Shown here: positions 1 through 11,749 of the stretch, piece by piece
Numbering within the stretch: the stretch's first letter is position 1
Layout: each line of letters begins with the position of its first letter
Assembly: GCF_907165205.1 (NCBI RefSeq)
Contig: NC_058191.1
Span: forward strand, 2,482,501 to 2,546,500
DNA from: Coccinella septempunctata
Taxonomy: Eukaryota; Arthropoda; Insecta; Coleoptera; Coccinellidae
Direction of reading: 5' to 3'
Length of the DNA: 64,000 bases
The notes under the pieces: generated by a model
Seen by the model: the letters and a program-made list of their open reading frames with translations, nothing else
The model's database searches: none
What the model was told of the DNA's origin: nothing
Program-made: the position numbers and the translations under genes

Positions 1-33
1 GCCAACCGACTGCTAAAATAAATTTGAATGAAG
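1..33 (+). mobile_element. R1 element, right terminal fragment
   Basis: The first 33 bases match the right end of the R1 elements at 41769-43487 and 45417-46641 (gccaaccgactgctaaaata, then a gaatgaag end) and are followed by TA, as in those copies. The rest lies outside the window. R1 is a TA-flanked family about 1.2 kb long. Confidence 0.7.
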
Positions 34-509
34 TATATCTATCCATCGTTTCACTTATTGACGATTGGTAACCAAGGGTAACCATTCTAAAATATATCTA
101 CAGGTGGATCATAGAAACGAGATATCACATGCATTTTCTATCTTCAGTAGGTAAATGAAACAATGGATTAATAGGATTATTGAAAACGGCAGTTTTCCAG
201 TTTCTCTAACAAAAGTGTAGCGCAAAAGAAGAACGATTTGTTATTACAACAGTTCCTGTAATGATTACATTTCAGTCTAGCTGCATCAACAAAATATTGT
301 TTCCCTATAACAGGAATCCATTATAGAGAATACCAAAGTTTTGGTTTCTGCAAACCCTTCATTTCTTCCTGTTCACACAACATACTCCAGTTCGACAGGA
401 ATCGAAATGTTGGGTCGACAGTATGTTTCCAGTTTCTCTTACAAAAGTAGTTTTTATGTAACAGGATTTCAATTTACAGGCAATTCCAGTATACAATTTT
501 TTTTAGTGT
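34..509. other. Non-coding stretch, no gene seen
   Basis: AT-rich sequence with no recognisable gene. A motif of the form ccagtttctct(a/t)acaaaag occurs twice (about 197-216 and 429-449), suggesting a weak, old local duplication. The 62-codon frame at 341-529 has no family resemblance and runs into a repeat, so I do not call it. Confidence 0.4.
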
Positions 510-577
510 TTTCTGAAAGGCTTGGTTGACCTGCATTTACCGTTAGGCTATGGCCAACGTCTCATGAAACACCTTGT
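510..577. mobile_element. FB2 foldback end fragment
   Basis: About 68 bp matching the right end of the complete FB2 element at 36137-37212: gaaaggcttgg, then gacctgcattta, ggctatggccaacg and tcatgaaacacc. The terminal CACCCTGTA is degraded to caccttgta. Only the outermost end remains; no partner arm is visible upstream. Confidence 0.75.
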
Positions 578-1904
578 ATATCGATACAATTAATTTGGGT
601 AAAATTGCATACTGTGTGTTTCATTGAGAGATTCTTGGTCTTTTCTGTCACACTAATATTAGAGTTGATTCAATTACGTATAATGCAAGGAGAGGTACTT
701 ACCTAAGCATCTGAAGGGTTTCACCCATCGTGCTGTTTTACATTTTCCATTGCCCTGTGAAGCAGCCGAGCCTACTTTGCACCACGAGCCAATTTTCAAA
801 TAATGACTGCTTTCGACTATATTAGTAATATCCCTCTTTGGATATATCTGAAAATAATTAAAATCGGTCAATTACGATATTTATTCGATAAAATTGTGAA
901 ATTGGTCACACACATGATTAGGTCATAACTTTTCTATACACAGGGCCATCAATATGTGTATCCTCATTCAGGCCATTATTGCAATGAAAATTGTAGACAG
1001 AATATGATTGATGACGAAATTAGTTTGCACTATTTGGTATCGCAATTTGAAATGAGAAAGAGTTACCCCAGTCAAAAGGGATGAAAACTTACATGTAATT
1101 TCACTTTCGAATCAAATGTAACATTTGAGAATTCGTCAAGACCGAACGGTTGTACTATGCTCAATAAAATTTCGAGATTTATTGCCAGAAGAGCTGCCTT
1201 TTCAGGATATGTATGAGATGTAGATCTACTATAATTTTTCTGGGATATAAGCTTATCGCAAATGGACCTTCGAAAAAACTTTTCGAGTTAAAAATTCGTC
1301 CAGTATGAAAGGTTACACCGAATTTGATGAAATTTGAAGAGAAGTTGCGTTTTGAGAACTTGAGAGAAATATTTTTTCGAATATCGAAATGGAAAAACTC
1401 AATGTCATCTAGCCATGAGAAAAAAAGTGGAAAGCCCTATCTTAAAATCTAGTAGACCGATTTGAACGAAAATATGTAGGTCATTTTTGATCAGTTGACT
1501 TTGACAGGACCGCTGAGGGACAAGCAAGTTTTGGTCGAGTTTATGTATTTGTGTTTTCGAATGATTTTTTGCAACAATTTAAATAAATACCTATTCTTAG
1601 AAAATGTCGTTCCAGGAATATTATTTATCCTTCAGTGGTGATATGAAATTGAGGTATGATAGAAAACTGACTCCTATTGACAATATTGTCTCCTACAATT
1701 TGAAGTTTTGCGATCATAAATATCATCCGAAATGTTCTATTGATTCATTTGATGACGATAACGCTTAATGATCTCAAGATTTCCTAGAAATCGTAAGCAC
1801 AGGAAAGAGGGTATGAACAATTTTAGAATACTTTCTTATTTATGATGTCGTTGAAAATAAAAAAATCAAGAAGAAAGACTTGCGAAGGTGTACCTTTTTC
1901 CATA
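578..1904. other. Non-coding stretch, no gene seen
   Basis: About 1.3 kb of AT-rich sequence. No frame resembles a known protein and I could not match it clearly to another repeat in the window. It may contain old unrecognised repeats. Confidence 0.4.
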
Positions 1905-2546
1905 CAGGATGAGTCTTTGACTCGTACAAATATTTTAACACAAGATTCTTGAGGTCAAAAGAGACACTTTTTTCCCCTACCATTTTTCGGCTCATTTTAA
2001 AAGATACAGGCTATTGAAAAACCATAAAAAAATGATATTTTTAGTTCTATCCCACAAACAGTTTTAACGAATGAAATGAATTTCGGAATTTGTGGAATCT
2101 TTTTCGAACACACGATATCACCTACGTCTTCCAGTTTTCTCATTATGACCATTACGTACCGTAAAAATACCAAAAATTCAAAGATCCCATCACTTGAAAC
2201 TAAGCTGGTGGCTATCTAATGAATATTTGAACGTTTTGTGAAATAAAAGTATTCTTCATATTTTCTCGTACTTATAATGCGCCGTTTTCGAGTAATTTGA
2301 TGTTCAAAATCAAAAACTATCTCTTAAATTTGATAAATTTGGTACTTTGGCTGAATAAAACTCTTGTTAAAAAGATCCGTAGATGTATAGTGTCACAGAT
2401 TTATCTGGTTATTCTGATAGTAATTATGTATTTTCAGGGGTGGCACAGCTCGTTATGAAAACTTAAAATGAAATGGTAAAAAAAGTGTTTCTCTTGACCT
2501 CAAGAATCTATTTAAAAATATTTATACGAGACAAAGACTCATCCTG
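1905..2546. mobile_element. R3 element, copy 1
   Basis: Begins caggatgagtctttgactcg after TA and ends with the inverted version (cgagacaaagactcatcctg). The inside also folds back: the segment near the left end with cttgaggtcaaaagagacac has its complement ctcttgacctcaag near the right end. Related copies lie at 51452-52034 and 20498-20803, with a scrap near 30690. The terminus is a degraded form of the CAGGGTG end shared with other families here. No protein-coding capacity is seen. Confidence 0.75.
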
Positions 2547-2548
2547 TT

Positions 2549-3403
2549 TATATTTTGAGCAGAATTGTAAGCCGAAACCTCCTCAACCCTAGGTGTAAGG
2601 ACTATCACCCTTAAATTCTTAATAGCGAATAGAGGATGACATTTACCTCAATTGAAAGATCACTTGTCCCTCTACATGAATACTATGGTTTGCAAATTTT
2701 CATTTATTCCTCGGAGTAGTTACAGGAGGTGACAATATCAAAACTTGCCAGGCAAATTATGTTTTCAAAGAAAAAGCCGGAACAATTTTTGAAGGGAGGG
2801 GGACATATTTTGAGCAAAGTTGTAAGGCGAAATCTCCTGAAACCTAGGTATAGGGGCTATCACCCCTAAATTCTTCGGAATTAGAGAGTGAGCTGAACCT
2901 CAATTGGAAGACAATATGTCCCTCTACATAAAACTATTGTCTTCCAATTGAGGTATAGCTTACCCTCTATTCCCTATTAAGAAATTAAGGGTTACAACCC
3001 CTACACCTAAGATTGAAGAGATTTTTGCTTACAATTCTGCTAGATACATGTCCCCCTCCGAATTAAAATTGACCTGTTCCAGGATTTTTTCTGAAAACAT
3101 CCTTATCGAGACATAATTGGCCTGGCAAGTTTTCAAATTGTCATCCCCTGTAACTACTTCAACGACTCAATAAAAATTTGCAAACCATAGTATTCATCTA
3201 GAGCGTCAAGTGATCTTTCAATTGAGGTATAGCTCTCCTATTCTATATTGAGAATTTAGGGGTGACAATGCCTACACCTAAGATTGAGCAGATTTTGGCT
3301 TACAATTCTGTTCAAAATTTGTCTCCCTACGAATAAAAATTGACGTGTTCCAGCATTTTCTCTGAAATCATCCTTATATGACAATTTTCAAATTGTCACC
3401 CTG
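2549..3403. mobile_element. FB3 foldback element, copy 1 (left end missing)
   Basis: Built from about 250-bp units arranged direct-direct-inverted-inverted. Unit landmarks are tgtaagccgaaacctcctca, ggtgtaagg, ctatcacccttaaattc, caattgaaagatcacttgtc and the inverse set (cttgaggtatagc-like, gcttacaattctg). Right end is gtcaccctg followed by TA. The left outer end is absent and the element abuts R3 at 2546. The second copy (32271-33861) is complete. No coding sequence. Confidence 0.8.
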
Positions 3404-4282
3404 TATAACATTATTATCAAACCAGAACGAAAAGGGATTTCAAATATTTGAAGACTGTCCATATTGCAGCAAATGCATGGAATATCCGAGTTGCGAAGCA
3501 TATTATGAAATTAATCGTGAAACATAGATGGCAAAAATAGCGAGCGGCGGCGTAAAGCTCGAGGCAATTTATAGTGAAAACTGATGAGATGACATTACGG
3601 CTAGTAAACTGGAAATTCAAACGATACGAGTTGAGCCAGCCGTTAACTGATTGTTTGGCCATCCATAGCGAAGCTTCGGGCGATTGAATTTCTAACCTGA
3701 ATTCCATATTCTGATATTCATAAAAATGGACAGTACAGGCTGCATAGGTTCTATCGCCCCAACTAAATGGAGCAAGAGCGTTGAAGCTGAATGCCCAATA
3801 AAAAATAATATTATACATGAGAGTCTCTAATTGAATTTGAAATTAATCCTGAGAATAAAAGAAATTTTTTTGTTATTGTGAATATGCTCGGACATGCTTA
3901 CTAGTATTTCAAATTACTCTCAATCGGATGTGAGAAAATTGTATACAGCCCAATTTTGAGTTATGGCATCTATGAATATTTTTTTTAATGCAAGCGTAAT
4001 TTTTTTATGACTTTTTTAAGGGGTTTATCAAGTTATATGTATGGGTATCAAATAACAACATTTTATTTAGTTCAAAGATGAAGAAATATTAACTGATCTG
4101 TCCCATAAACTCAAATGTTTCTTCAATAAATGCTCAAAATTTTGAATGACTGACAACATCCTGAACAGAATAGAAACAAGTTTTGTACATTTCTTATTAT
4201 AATACTAGAAAATTAGCCCACATGCTGGTGTTATTAGTTCTTGAATCAGATTCTTTCATCATCTAATTAGTTGATATTTGTT
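3404..4282. other. Non-coding stretch, one long minus-strand frame of unknown meaning
   Basis: The minus strand carries a 133-codon open frame at 3417-3818. It shows no motif or family resemblance I can name, and AT-rich DNA yields such frames by chance. It could be a fragment of a host exon or an old element, but I cannot support either. The remaining sequence shows nothing. Confidence 0.3.
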
Positions 4283-4745
4283 TAATATTTCTTTTCGTCG
4301 ACCTCAACATGAAATTACTTATGCATGGATTTCCCAATGAAAAGGCAAGTATTTTTCGTTTCCATCAGATACTTTTCGTCCGTAAACACTTCTCGTCCGC
4401 TCTTTATGTCGCATAGAAACAAATACGACAGTGGCGATTAATCAATTTCGATTGTCTGGATTTGATAAAAAAATATACCTGTGACAAAAACAGTCACTAT
4501 TGTCAATTTAATTCTTTGAGAGATCTGTTAGATTTTATCAGTGAAAATCAAGAATTGATAATGAATGCGATATGGATATGAGTTACTTTCCTGCAGAGAT
4601 GAGATCGACGAAAAAATGTAATATGCACTTCGGCAAAAAACTGTTTATATTGTCTAGTCTGCTTACTAGCCTCGGCTGTGCCTCGTCTATCAATTTGCAG
4701 GCTCGACTGTAATAAACAGTTTTTCGTCCTTGGTACATGAATAAC
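4283..4745 (+). mobile_element. R7 repeat, copy 1
   Basis: Matches, in the opposite orientation, the copy at 44521-45095. Shared blocks are cttttcgtcgac, acttttcgtcc with ctcttctcg-like text, ggcgattaatcaattt, aatatgcacttcggcaaaaa, and the end cagtttttcgtccttggtac. A short in-frame peptide near 4571-4645 ends CNMHFGKKL, matching CNMHLGRKL in the other copy. The superfamily is unknown to me. The peptide could be the start of a lost element protein. Confidence 0.6.
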
Positions 4746-5200
4746 TATTTAACGACAAGGAATGAGAGAATTTGATATTTGGTACGCATGTTTAACTTAA
4801 CCCTTTAAATAGTAGTAAAGAATTAGGAGCTTCAGGTAGATGAAGGTGAACTGAAATATTTGGTACTGAACGAAAAGCAGTGAACACTCCATCAACTCTA
4901 CTCCTAAATATCTAGACTATAATAGTTTCCACAACATTCAGAGCTACTGCTGTGCAGGTACTAATTGGAGGAACAGTCGTTGAATAATATGGCGAAGAAA
5001 ACTTTCTATTAATTTCCTAGTAGTGCACAATTGAATCTACTTATATTCCTCGATGGCATCGAAAACTATAATCTTCACTTCACTCAATTTGAGTCAAAAG
5101 TAAGTTAAAATGTATAAATTATTTTTTATTTGTTAATATATTTGTTCATTGTGGTGATATTCACTATTCTGAATACCGATATATCTAAATTGTGAGTATA
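4746..5200. other. Non-coding stretch, no gene seen
   Basis: AT-rich filler between R7 and FB1; nothing recognised. Confidence 0.4.
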
Positions 5201-6228
5201 CAGCGTGTCCGCGCCATGGGGCGGACATTTCTATTAACTTTACAAATAAGAATTTCAAATAAAACTTTCCTCCTCTTAAGTAGAGCATCTCCTAAAATTA
5301 ATGAGAACTATACAAAGTGTTTCGTTTCTTTTGCACAGCTATCAACTTCGCTATTTTAAATGGAACACCCTATATATTTTTACATTTTTGAATTCCTTGT
5401 TAAATTTTAATATGAATTTGATGTCTTTACTATGTCTGAATTCTCAACGGTTTTAGAGAAATTTAACTTTTTACTAATATTTTGAGAGTTTGAGGTACTT
5501 ACATAAAGGACTATAGCTCCGTTCCAATTCTGTATAATTGATTCAAATTTGGACTGTGTCTAGTCAATAAATAATACACTAAGAATTTTCTTTGTGAATA
5601 ACCATATTATATACAGGGTCCACGAAAACGTAGATCCATTATCAAAACAGAAATTCATCAAAATCTTCATTTTTCTGAATATCAACCCATATTTCTTTTC
5701 TGTTCATTATTTAAACATTTTTTGTTCGCTTTTAGTTGTTTTAAATAATAAACAGAAAAAAAATATGGGCTGCCCTTTGAAATAATGCAAATTTTGATGA
5801 ATTTCTGTTTTGATAATGGATTTACGTTTTCGTGGACCCTGTATATAATATGGTTACTTCCAAAAAAAAAAAAAATAATTACATAGAATAGGGACGGAAC
5901 GAGGGACGGAGCTATAGTCCTTCATGTAAGTACCTCAAACTGTCAAAATATTAATAAAAGGTACATTTTCTCGACAACCGTTGAGAATTCAGAGATTCAG
6001 TTGAGTCATCAACTTTATATTCAAATTTAACAAGGAATTCAAAAATATATAGTGTGTTCCATTTAAACGAAGTTGATAGCTATGCAGAAGAAACGAAACA
6101 CTTTGTATAGTTCTAAATAATTTTACGAGATGCTCTACTTAAAAAGAGAAAAGTTTTATTTCAAACTCTTTTTTGTAAAGTTAATAGAATCAGAGAAATC
6201 GACCGCTGTTCCATGGCACGGACGCCCT
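5201..6228. mobile_element. FB1 foldback element, about 1 kb
   Basis: The two halves are inverted copies. The left arm runs cagcgtgtccgcgccatgg, catttctattaactttac, gcatctcctaaaatta, tcaacttcg, ggactatagctccg. The right arm carries the complements (cggagctatagtcc, gaagttgatagctatgc, gagatgctctac, gttaatagaa, ccatggcacggacgccc). Arms are about 330 bp with roughly 80-85% identity by eye. Flanking TA is present on the left; the right end is slightly degraded. The centre is occupied by a second, better-preserved palindrome (5614-5841). No protein is encoded. Confidence 0.85.
5614..5841. mobile_element. Small palindromic MITE nested in FB1
   Basis: A 228-bp near-palindrome bounded by TA on both sides: it starts cagggtccacgaaaacgta and ends tacgttttcgtggaccctg. 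The arms hold gatccattatcaaaacagaa and its complement. It sits at the centre of FB1 and is better matched between arms than FB1, so it is probably younger. The 63-codon frame crossing it reads through the palindrome and is not a gene. Confidence 0.8.
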
Positions 6229-6230
6229 AT

Positions 6231-7015
6231 ATTTATTTATTCATTTATTCAAATCGAAAATACACACATACAATATGTGCATCTCATAGAGGCAATCGAG
6301 TTGCCTGTTTGTGAGCTCGATTGGGTCAACCGTATTTGCACAACTTATAACCAACAATAAAAAAATAAGAAAACTAAAATCAATACACAATGCTATCTTA
6401 TCAGATAGCAATCTGTGAAATACAATGTTTTCATGATACAATAAAAATATACATACAATAATGTATAACATACAAACTTAGTATTTAGCTGCAATCCATC
6501 TTTTTAGTCTCCCTTTCCTGAAACAATCATCATCAAAAACCTTGAGTTCGTTTGGGAGAGAGTTAATAACACCTATTGCTCTAACAATACTACTTTTAGA
6601 ACTTACAGTTCTGAATCTTATTGGCAATTGAACACTCTTGTTCCTAGTGATACTTCTTGACTGTAAAAACTCACTCTTAAGGTTGTCATAATGATACTTT
6701 AGAGATTCCAGTAAAAACAAATTTTCAACATCTAGAGGGATGCCCTGAGCAACTTTATTCTTATTAACAATCCTTAATATTCTTTTTTGTTGATTCTTTA
6801 AGAGGTTTAGACAGTTCGAATAAGCTCCACCCCAAGCAAATTCCATAATATTTGATAAAACGCTTTTGACCTAATCGGTGCCTTATAGAAATGAGGAGAA
6901 CTTCTTTCCTGAAAAAGTCATAGTAAAGAAATTTATAAGACGTTGAAGTCTGAAATGAAACCTTCCTCCCTTCAAAAATATTATTAATACATTTTCTGCT
7001 GAATAGATTCAACTC
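6231..7015 (-). pseudogene. LINE (jockey/CR1-like) 3' fragment, reverse transcriptase C-terminus
   Basis: On the minus strand, 6846-6478 encodes 122 residues beginning MEFAWGGAYSNCLNLLKNQQ, followed by KRILRI. This fits the region after the reverse transcriptase domain of jockey/CR1-type LINEs, where a WG...L...Q.R.LR pattern recurs. Upstream coding (to about 7010) lies in another frame: the same site reads YYGICLGW in the overlapping frame, so a frameshift separates them. The 3' end on this strand is a short A-rich tail of AAAT/GAAT-like units at 6231-6255, directly against FB1. The 5' part (endonuclease and most of the polymerase) is missing, which is usual for truncated LINE insertions. 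It is a dead fragment. The exact clade is inferred from only about 120 residues. Confidence 0.7.
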
Positions 7016-7749
7016 TACACATGGTATACAAAAGGAAAGCCAGATATATATATATATATATATATCGAATATCGAATACGTATCCATTTTTCCTGAATAT
7101 ACGTATCAAATTTCTGCTGCAACAACTGGAAAAGAAAGAGGAAACCTGCTACTCCCTGCTCGGAGCTCCAGCTGATTCAGTTTCCGTTTTTATTAACTCG
7201 TAAAGCTGATGCGAAATAGGGATTAATCCGCTTTTTATCAAACTCCCGAGAAAAGGGTGGTTGAAGTGGGATTATCATAAAATTTTCATATTCTACCGGA
7301 AGGAATCCAAGAGAGGCTTTTCGTGTAGAATCTGAGAAATTGTTTTGCAAAAGACGACTAATGTCATCAACTCAACTGAGCCCCTGATTTTTAGCAAACT
7401 CAATTATTCTTCCAAGAAACGCCAGGAGCGATCCGCGGGGACCGCTATTTTTATCCATTTATTCTTAATTCGATGTAATGAAGCAGGGAAGCTGAGCTGA
7501 GTATACCTACCAACAAAAAAATTAAGAAGGAGGCGATATCGTGAAGTCGTCCTTGAAATTCCGACTAAAGAATTAAATTTATTCAATTTATTAACATGAG
7601 AATAATCATCGGTGATAGGGTATAAAAAAGGCCGATTATGTGATTCCCATAAATACCCTCCCAAACATTTAATTCTTGGGGAAGCTGAGTATGCACCTCA
7701 GGAAATAATCTTGGCTTTTCATCTGACCAATACCGACAGTTATGCCGGT
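7016..7749. other. Mostly non-coding; (TA)n microsatellite at about 7044-7066
   Basis: A run of alternating TA of about 22 bp begins near 7044. From about 7080 to 7400 the sequence is less AT-rich and looks single-copy in this window. No frame resembles a known protein. It may be host intergenic or intronic DNA. Confidence 0.4.
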
Positions 7750-8060
7750 TTACAATGTCGCTAAGGTATTCGCCGAAAAACAGACATCGAACAAGTAGAT
7801 TTGATTACCGTTAATAATTTCACTGACCACTTCGCAGAACTGGAGTCGGCGATAGGGATCATCCTCATTCAATTTCTGAACCAATCGTATCTTATAAGGA
7901 TGCAATTTAGATAGTTTAAAGATTCTCATGATTGTTGGGCGTGAAACACCAGATACATCGGACAATTTTCTAGTAGTAAAGGTCGGATCCATTGCTACAT
8001 GACCTAAGACAGCCACGTCCTTCGCTTCGTCTCCTTGATACACCTTCTTTTCGTTTCCGA
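7750..8060 (-). pseudogene. Tc1/mariner-superfamily (DDE) transposase fragment
   Basis: The minus strand encodes about 97 residues. They begin as a helix-turn-helix region (TTRKLSDVSGVSRPTIMRIF) and continue HPYKIRLVQKLNEDDPYRR, then LQFCE. This pattern, a homeodomain-like DNA-binding segment then HPYKxxLVQxLxEDDxxRRLxFCE before the first catalytic aspartate, is one I know from insect DDE transposases of the Tc1/mariner superfamily. The expected FSDE catalytic stretch is replaced by CFSANTLATL and a stop, so the catalytic core is absent. The LINE at 8078 adjoins its upstream side. It is a remnant with no function expected. Family assignment rests on motif memory, not a search. Confidence 0.6.
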
Positions 8061-8077
8061 CTTAACCAGTAGCGTCA

Positions 8078-9034
8078 CTGCGCACTTATCGCTAGCAGCT
8101 CAGAGGATCTACAGATAATGCTGGACACCTATAAACAAATATACGAAGCTTTAGGCCTTAGACTCAGTATTGACAAAACCAAAATCCTGGTAAGGCCGCC
8201 AGAAAGCCCTCAAACAGATGATATCAGCCTGTAGAATGAAACTCTGGAACAGGTCGAGCAGTTCAAATACTTGGGAAGCTTCATAAATACTAGGGCTAAC
8301 CTAGACACGGAAATACACAACCGTATCAATTCGGCATCACCGGCATTCTGGAAGGTCAGAGTGTTTCAAAATCACGACCTCAATCTGAAGACCAAGACAG
8401 CTGTTTACAAAGCAGTGGTATCCCAACGCTTCTTTACGAAAGCGAAAGCTGGACGCCCTACAGGCGACATATTAAACAGCTTGAACAAACGCAACAACGT
8501 CATCTAAGACAGATAATGCACATCAGGTGGTTCCACAATGTTTCGAATGCAGAAGTTTTGCAACGCGCGAGTTGTACAATTGAGACTCAAGCAACGAGGG
8601 CCCGACTCAGATGGAGTGGCCACATTCTGAGGATGTAAGACACAAGTCTCCCCAAAATAGCTCTGAATGGCGAATTGACAGAGGGAGCCCGGAAACCAGG
8701 AGGCCAATATAAGCGGTTTAAGGATACACTACATCAATCCCTAAAATCAGTTAACGCCAATCATAACTGGGAACAACTAGCGTTAGACAGGTCACAGTGG
8801 AGGTCTATGGTCCACAGTTATAATGGAGACTCGAGAAGAATACAGCGGCGGCCAGATCTGGTTGGTGACTATCCATGCCCAGAATGTGGAAGGATCTGTA
8901 GGTCACGGTTGGGTCTCTTCAGTCACAGGAGGGCACACAGTCACAATTAGCCCTAAGAAATTATAAGTCTGTTCTTTTTTTATGTCTTTTTGTAGATTTA
9001 TTGCCGGTTACGGGATACAGCAAGGAATGAATGA
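8078..9034 (+). pseudogene. LINE fragment: end of reverse transcriptase plus C-terminal zinc finger
   Basis: The plus strand reads CALIASSSEDLQIMLDTY, the segment after the polymerase YADD-type site, then LGSFINTRANLDTEIHNRI, LKTKTAVYKAVV, ARLRWSGHILRM and finally CPECGRICRSRLGLFSHRR. The last matches the CPxCxRxCxSxxGLxSHxRxH finger found at the C-terminus of many LINE polyproteins. Stops and shifts break it: a stop follows at 8233, the 8271-8507 frame shifts before the TLLYGSE-equivalent region, and the finger-bearing piece is 8675-8950. After the stop come about 80 bp of 3' UTR and a short (GAAT)n tail. The 5' end is truncated. The same family recurs at 52888-53680 and 31219-31658. Confidence 0.8.
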
Positions 9035-10327
9035 ATGGAGCGTCAAATTTGGCAACCAGTTGCACAACGTAAGCAACGGATGCATTTTTTTCAAGATGCC
9101 GTTGTTGTCCGCGCAGAGTCGTTATTTCTAAAAAATTATTTTATGAATTCCACCCTTTATTCTACGGAATATAGAATTTTAATTCTATACTACAAATTTA
9201 CAATGGCTTTGACAATTTTGAAACTTTTTTAAAAATTCACAATAGAATAAGGTAAATCAAAAACATGGTCCGTCTATTCTTTTGGCCAAAAAATTAATAT
9301 TTTTTTGAACAAAAAATTAACAACATGACTACTAAATACCTTTGAAAGGTGTCGGATAAGAATAATATTCTCGAGATAAAGTCCACATTGCCTCTTTCAC
9401 TATTTTCGCTGATATTTCATTAACGGGAGATATTTTGAAACTGGATTTTAGGATCAGATAGTACTCGATACGATCTTCAAAATGAGTAATCGCAACACCC
9501 CTCATTCCAATTCAAAATCAAGGGGTTGTTATCTGGATAATTATTATAAAAACACCTAACCAGCCAACCATAAGAACACCAGACCAATCAACATGAGAAT
9601 ACTTACCCATTCTTCCATTCGAGTTTGTTTAAATCATACTTTTTCATTCACCGAATAATTATTGTGAATAATTCTATTATTGTTGAATTCTATATGCGCT
9701 TTGAGCTTCAAATTTATCAACCACGCCACTGCATAATTCAGCCTTCATATCTTGGGTGGATTATTGGAAATTCAGATCGTCTCCCTATTTATTCTTCTCT
9801 CTAATATCTGGGACTTTGAGCTTAAATTGCGATCCTGACATCCCACTCTGAAGTTTTCAATATCATCCTCATTAATTTCATTCATCTTGGCACGTACGAA
9901 CTCAGCACTGTAATTAGTGTTATCTCGTTTGGAACTATTCCCATTATCGATGGAAATTCGACGCTGCTTTTGATTTATTGGACTACGTCATCTTTTGAAG
10001 ATCCCGGGTATTGTTTGGTGAAATTTCATTCAAAGAGACATGTCAGCGCAATCTCAATATTCAATGCACAATTCGTAGCCAATGAGAAAAAACATTTGAT
10101 TGTTTTCAGCAGAAATCATATCCAAACAAATAGTAGGCATGACAAGGATATTCATAAAAGATCTCGTGCATAGAAATTTTTCGACCGCTATCCCTGAAGA
10201 AATAGAATATTTCTATTTACAAAAAGGGTGGATCCTCTTGTCTGTGTGCTTTCCTTCTAGTTTCTGGTTCTTGTGGTCCCTCAAATTTCTCAATTCATAT
10301 CAGTATTACTTTTATATCTTGGATCTA
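9035..10327. other. Non-coding stretch, no gene seen
   Basis: About 1.3 kb between a LINE tail and a mariner element. Frames at 9970-10173 and 10100-10459 show no known motif, and the latter runs into the mariner. No repeat partner found by eye. Confidence 0.4.
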
Positions 10328-11605
10328 CCAGGATATATTGAAAAATTCTCAGCCTACTTTAGATCCAAAAAAAAATTTCAATGTCAAAATATTTTATTAC
10401 TCAACATATTCTCCTTTCAATTGGATACATTTATTACAGCGAACCTGCAACGTCTCTAGACCTTTAAAAAGAATGTTTCTTCTTGCTCTGCAAACCAGAC
10501 CTCGACAGCTTCCATTACCTCCTCGTTGGAAGAAAATTTACTACCATTTAAAAAAAATTTCAGTTGAGGAAAGAGATGATAGTCTGATGGAGCCAAATCT
10601 GGTGAGTAAGGGGGGCGTTCTAGTAATTTAAACCCTAAATCACGAATTTTTTGCTTGGTAACATGAGATTTGTGTGCAGGGGCGTTGTCCTGCAAAAACA
10701 AAATACCTTTGGATAACTCCCCGCATCTTTTCTCTTTAATATTTTCCCGTAGAGTGGTCAGTAATGTCGAACAGTAATCTCCGGTTATTTTTCTACACTT
10801 ATTCAAAAAAACAATCATATTACTTCATAGCAATCCCGAAAAACCGAAGCAAGAAGTTTTCCAGCAGACTTTTGAACACGAAACTTCTTAGGTCTTGAAG
10901 AACCAGAGTGTCTCCATTCCATCGATTGTTGCTTTGTTTCTGGATCTAAGAAATGTACACAAGTCTCATCCATAGTAACAATTCGGTTTAAGAAGTCTAC
11001 ATCGGTTTTAAATCGAGCACAGAACGAACGCGATCCGATGGTCAACATTCAAACATTTGGGGATCCATTTTGCAGCAATTTTTCTCATGTCCAAACTCAC
11101 GTAAACTTTATGATGAACGCATTCGTATGAAATATTTAGTGCTTCAGATATCCGTTTTAGCCCAATTCGACGGTTCTGATAAAATTATGTCATGAACTGC
11201 ATCGATATTTTCGGGGATTGACACAGAAACTGGCCTTCCCGATCGGTCATCATCTTCAATGAAAAATTTACCTCTCTTGAAGCTTGCAGGCCAATTTTTC
11301 ACGGTCGCATACGAAGGACATTGATCACCAAGGGTATTAAGCATATCATCGTAAATCTGCTTACCACTTAACCCTTTTAAATACAGGAACTTGATGATGG
11401 CTCGATACTCAAATTCTTCGATTTTCACAATTTCGGTGGACACCTTTTCTCTTTTAATTTATTGCGTAACTCTGGTTTACTTTTTTGACCTCAAACTACT
11501 CACTGTCACTTCTAATGAGTTATTGTTCGTTGCCATGGCAACGCAATATTTTTTTATGCATGGAACCGGTCTAGGCTAGTTAGCCTAGATATCAATACAT
11601 CCTCG
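10328..11605 (-). mobile_element. Mariner element, copy 1, near full length
   Basis: Bounded by TA at both ends (10326-10327 and 11606-11607), 1,278 bp. Ends are ccaggatatattga on the left and tatcaatacatcctcg on the right, an inverted pair matching the ends of copy 2 at 26949-28269. The subterminal sequence contains ctaggctagttagcctag, an 18-base self-complementary stretch. The internal transposase is broken (see 10456-11443). Confidence 0.9.
10456..11443 (-). pseudogene. Mariner transposase, frameshifted
   Basis: The enzyme would cut and rejoin its own element at TA sites. The first piece (11443-11144) carries the N-terminal helix-turn-helix region with FLYLKGLSGKQIYDDMLNTL and GRPVSVSIPENIDAVHDII, then shifts frame after DIILSE. 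A second piece (11048-10815) has MDETCVHF, holding the first catalytic Asp, and WRHSGSSRPKKF. The third (10818-10456) has LQDNAPAHKSH with the second Asp and YSPDLAPSDYHLFP with the third. This is the DD34D arrangement of mariner. Relative to copy 2, about 20 bp are deleted near 11040 where aatgttgacca is joined to tcggatcgcg. At least two further frameshifts are present, so it cannot make an active protein. Confidence 0.9.
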
Positions 11606-11749
11606 TACCTTCTTAGTTCATAGGATTCTCAATAAGTATTGCCTTGCAGGATTTTCAGGAAAATATTGATCAATAAATTTATATAGTCTACCATATAGAA
11701 TTTTACATATTTTTTCAATAATTTCCAAATTTCCTTCTTCGACTCTAGA

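Noticed and set aside
3417..3818. 133-codon minus-strand frame as a host gene
   Set aside because: No recognisable motif, no start context and no neighbouring exon. Length alone is not enough at this AT content.
5594..5785. 63-codon frame MNNHIIYRVHENVDPLSKQK...
   Set aside because: Runs through a palindromic MITE; the two halves encode complementary, not repeated, peptide. No sign of selection.
7044..7066. (TA)n run as a functional site
   Set aside because: Simple microsatellite, common in AT-rich DNA. It creates the IYIYIYIY strings in overlapping frames.
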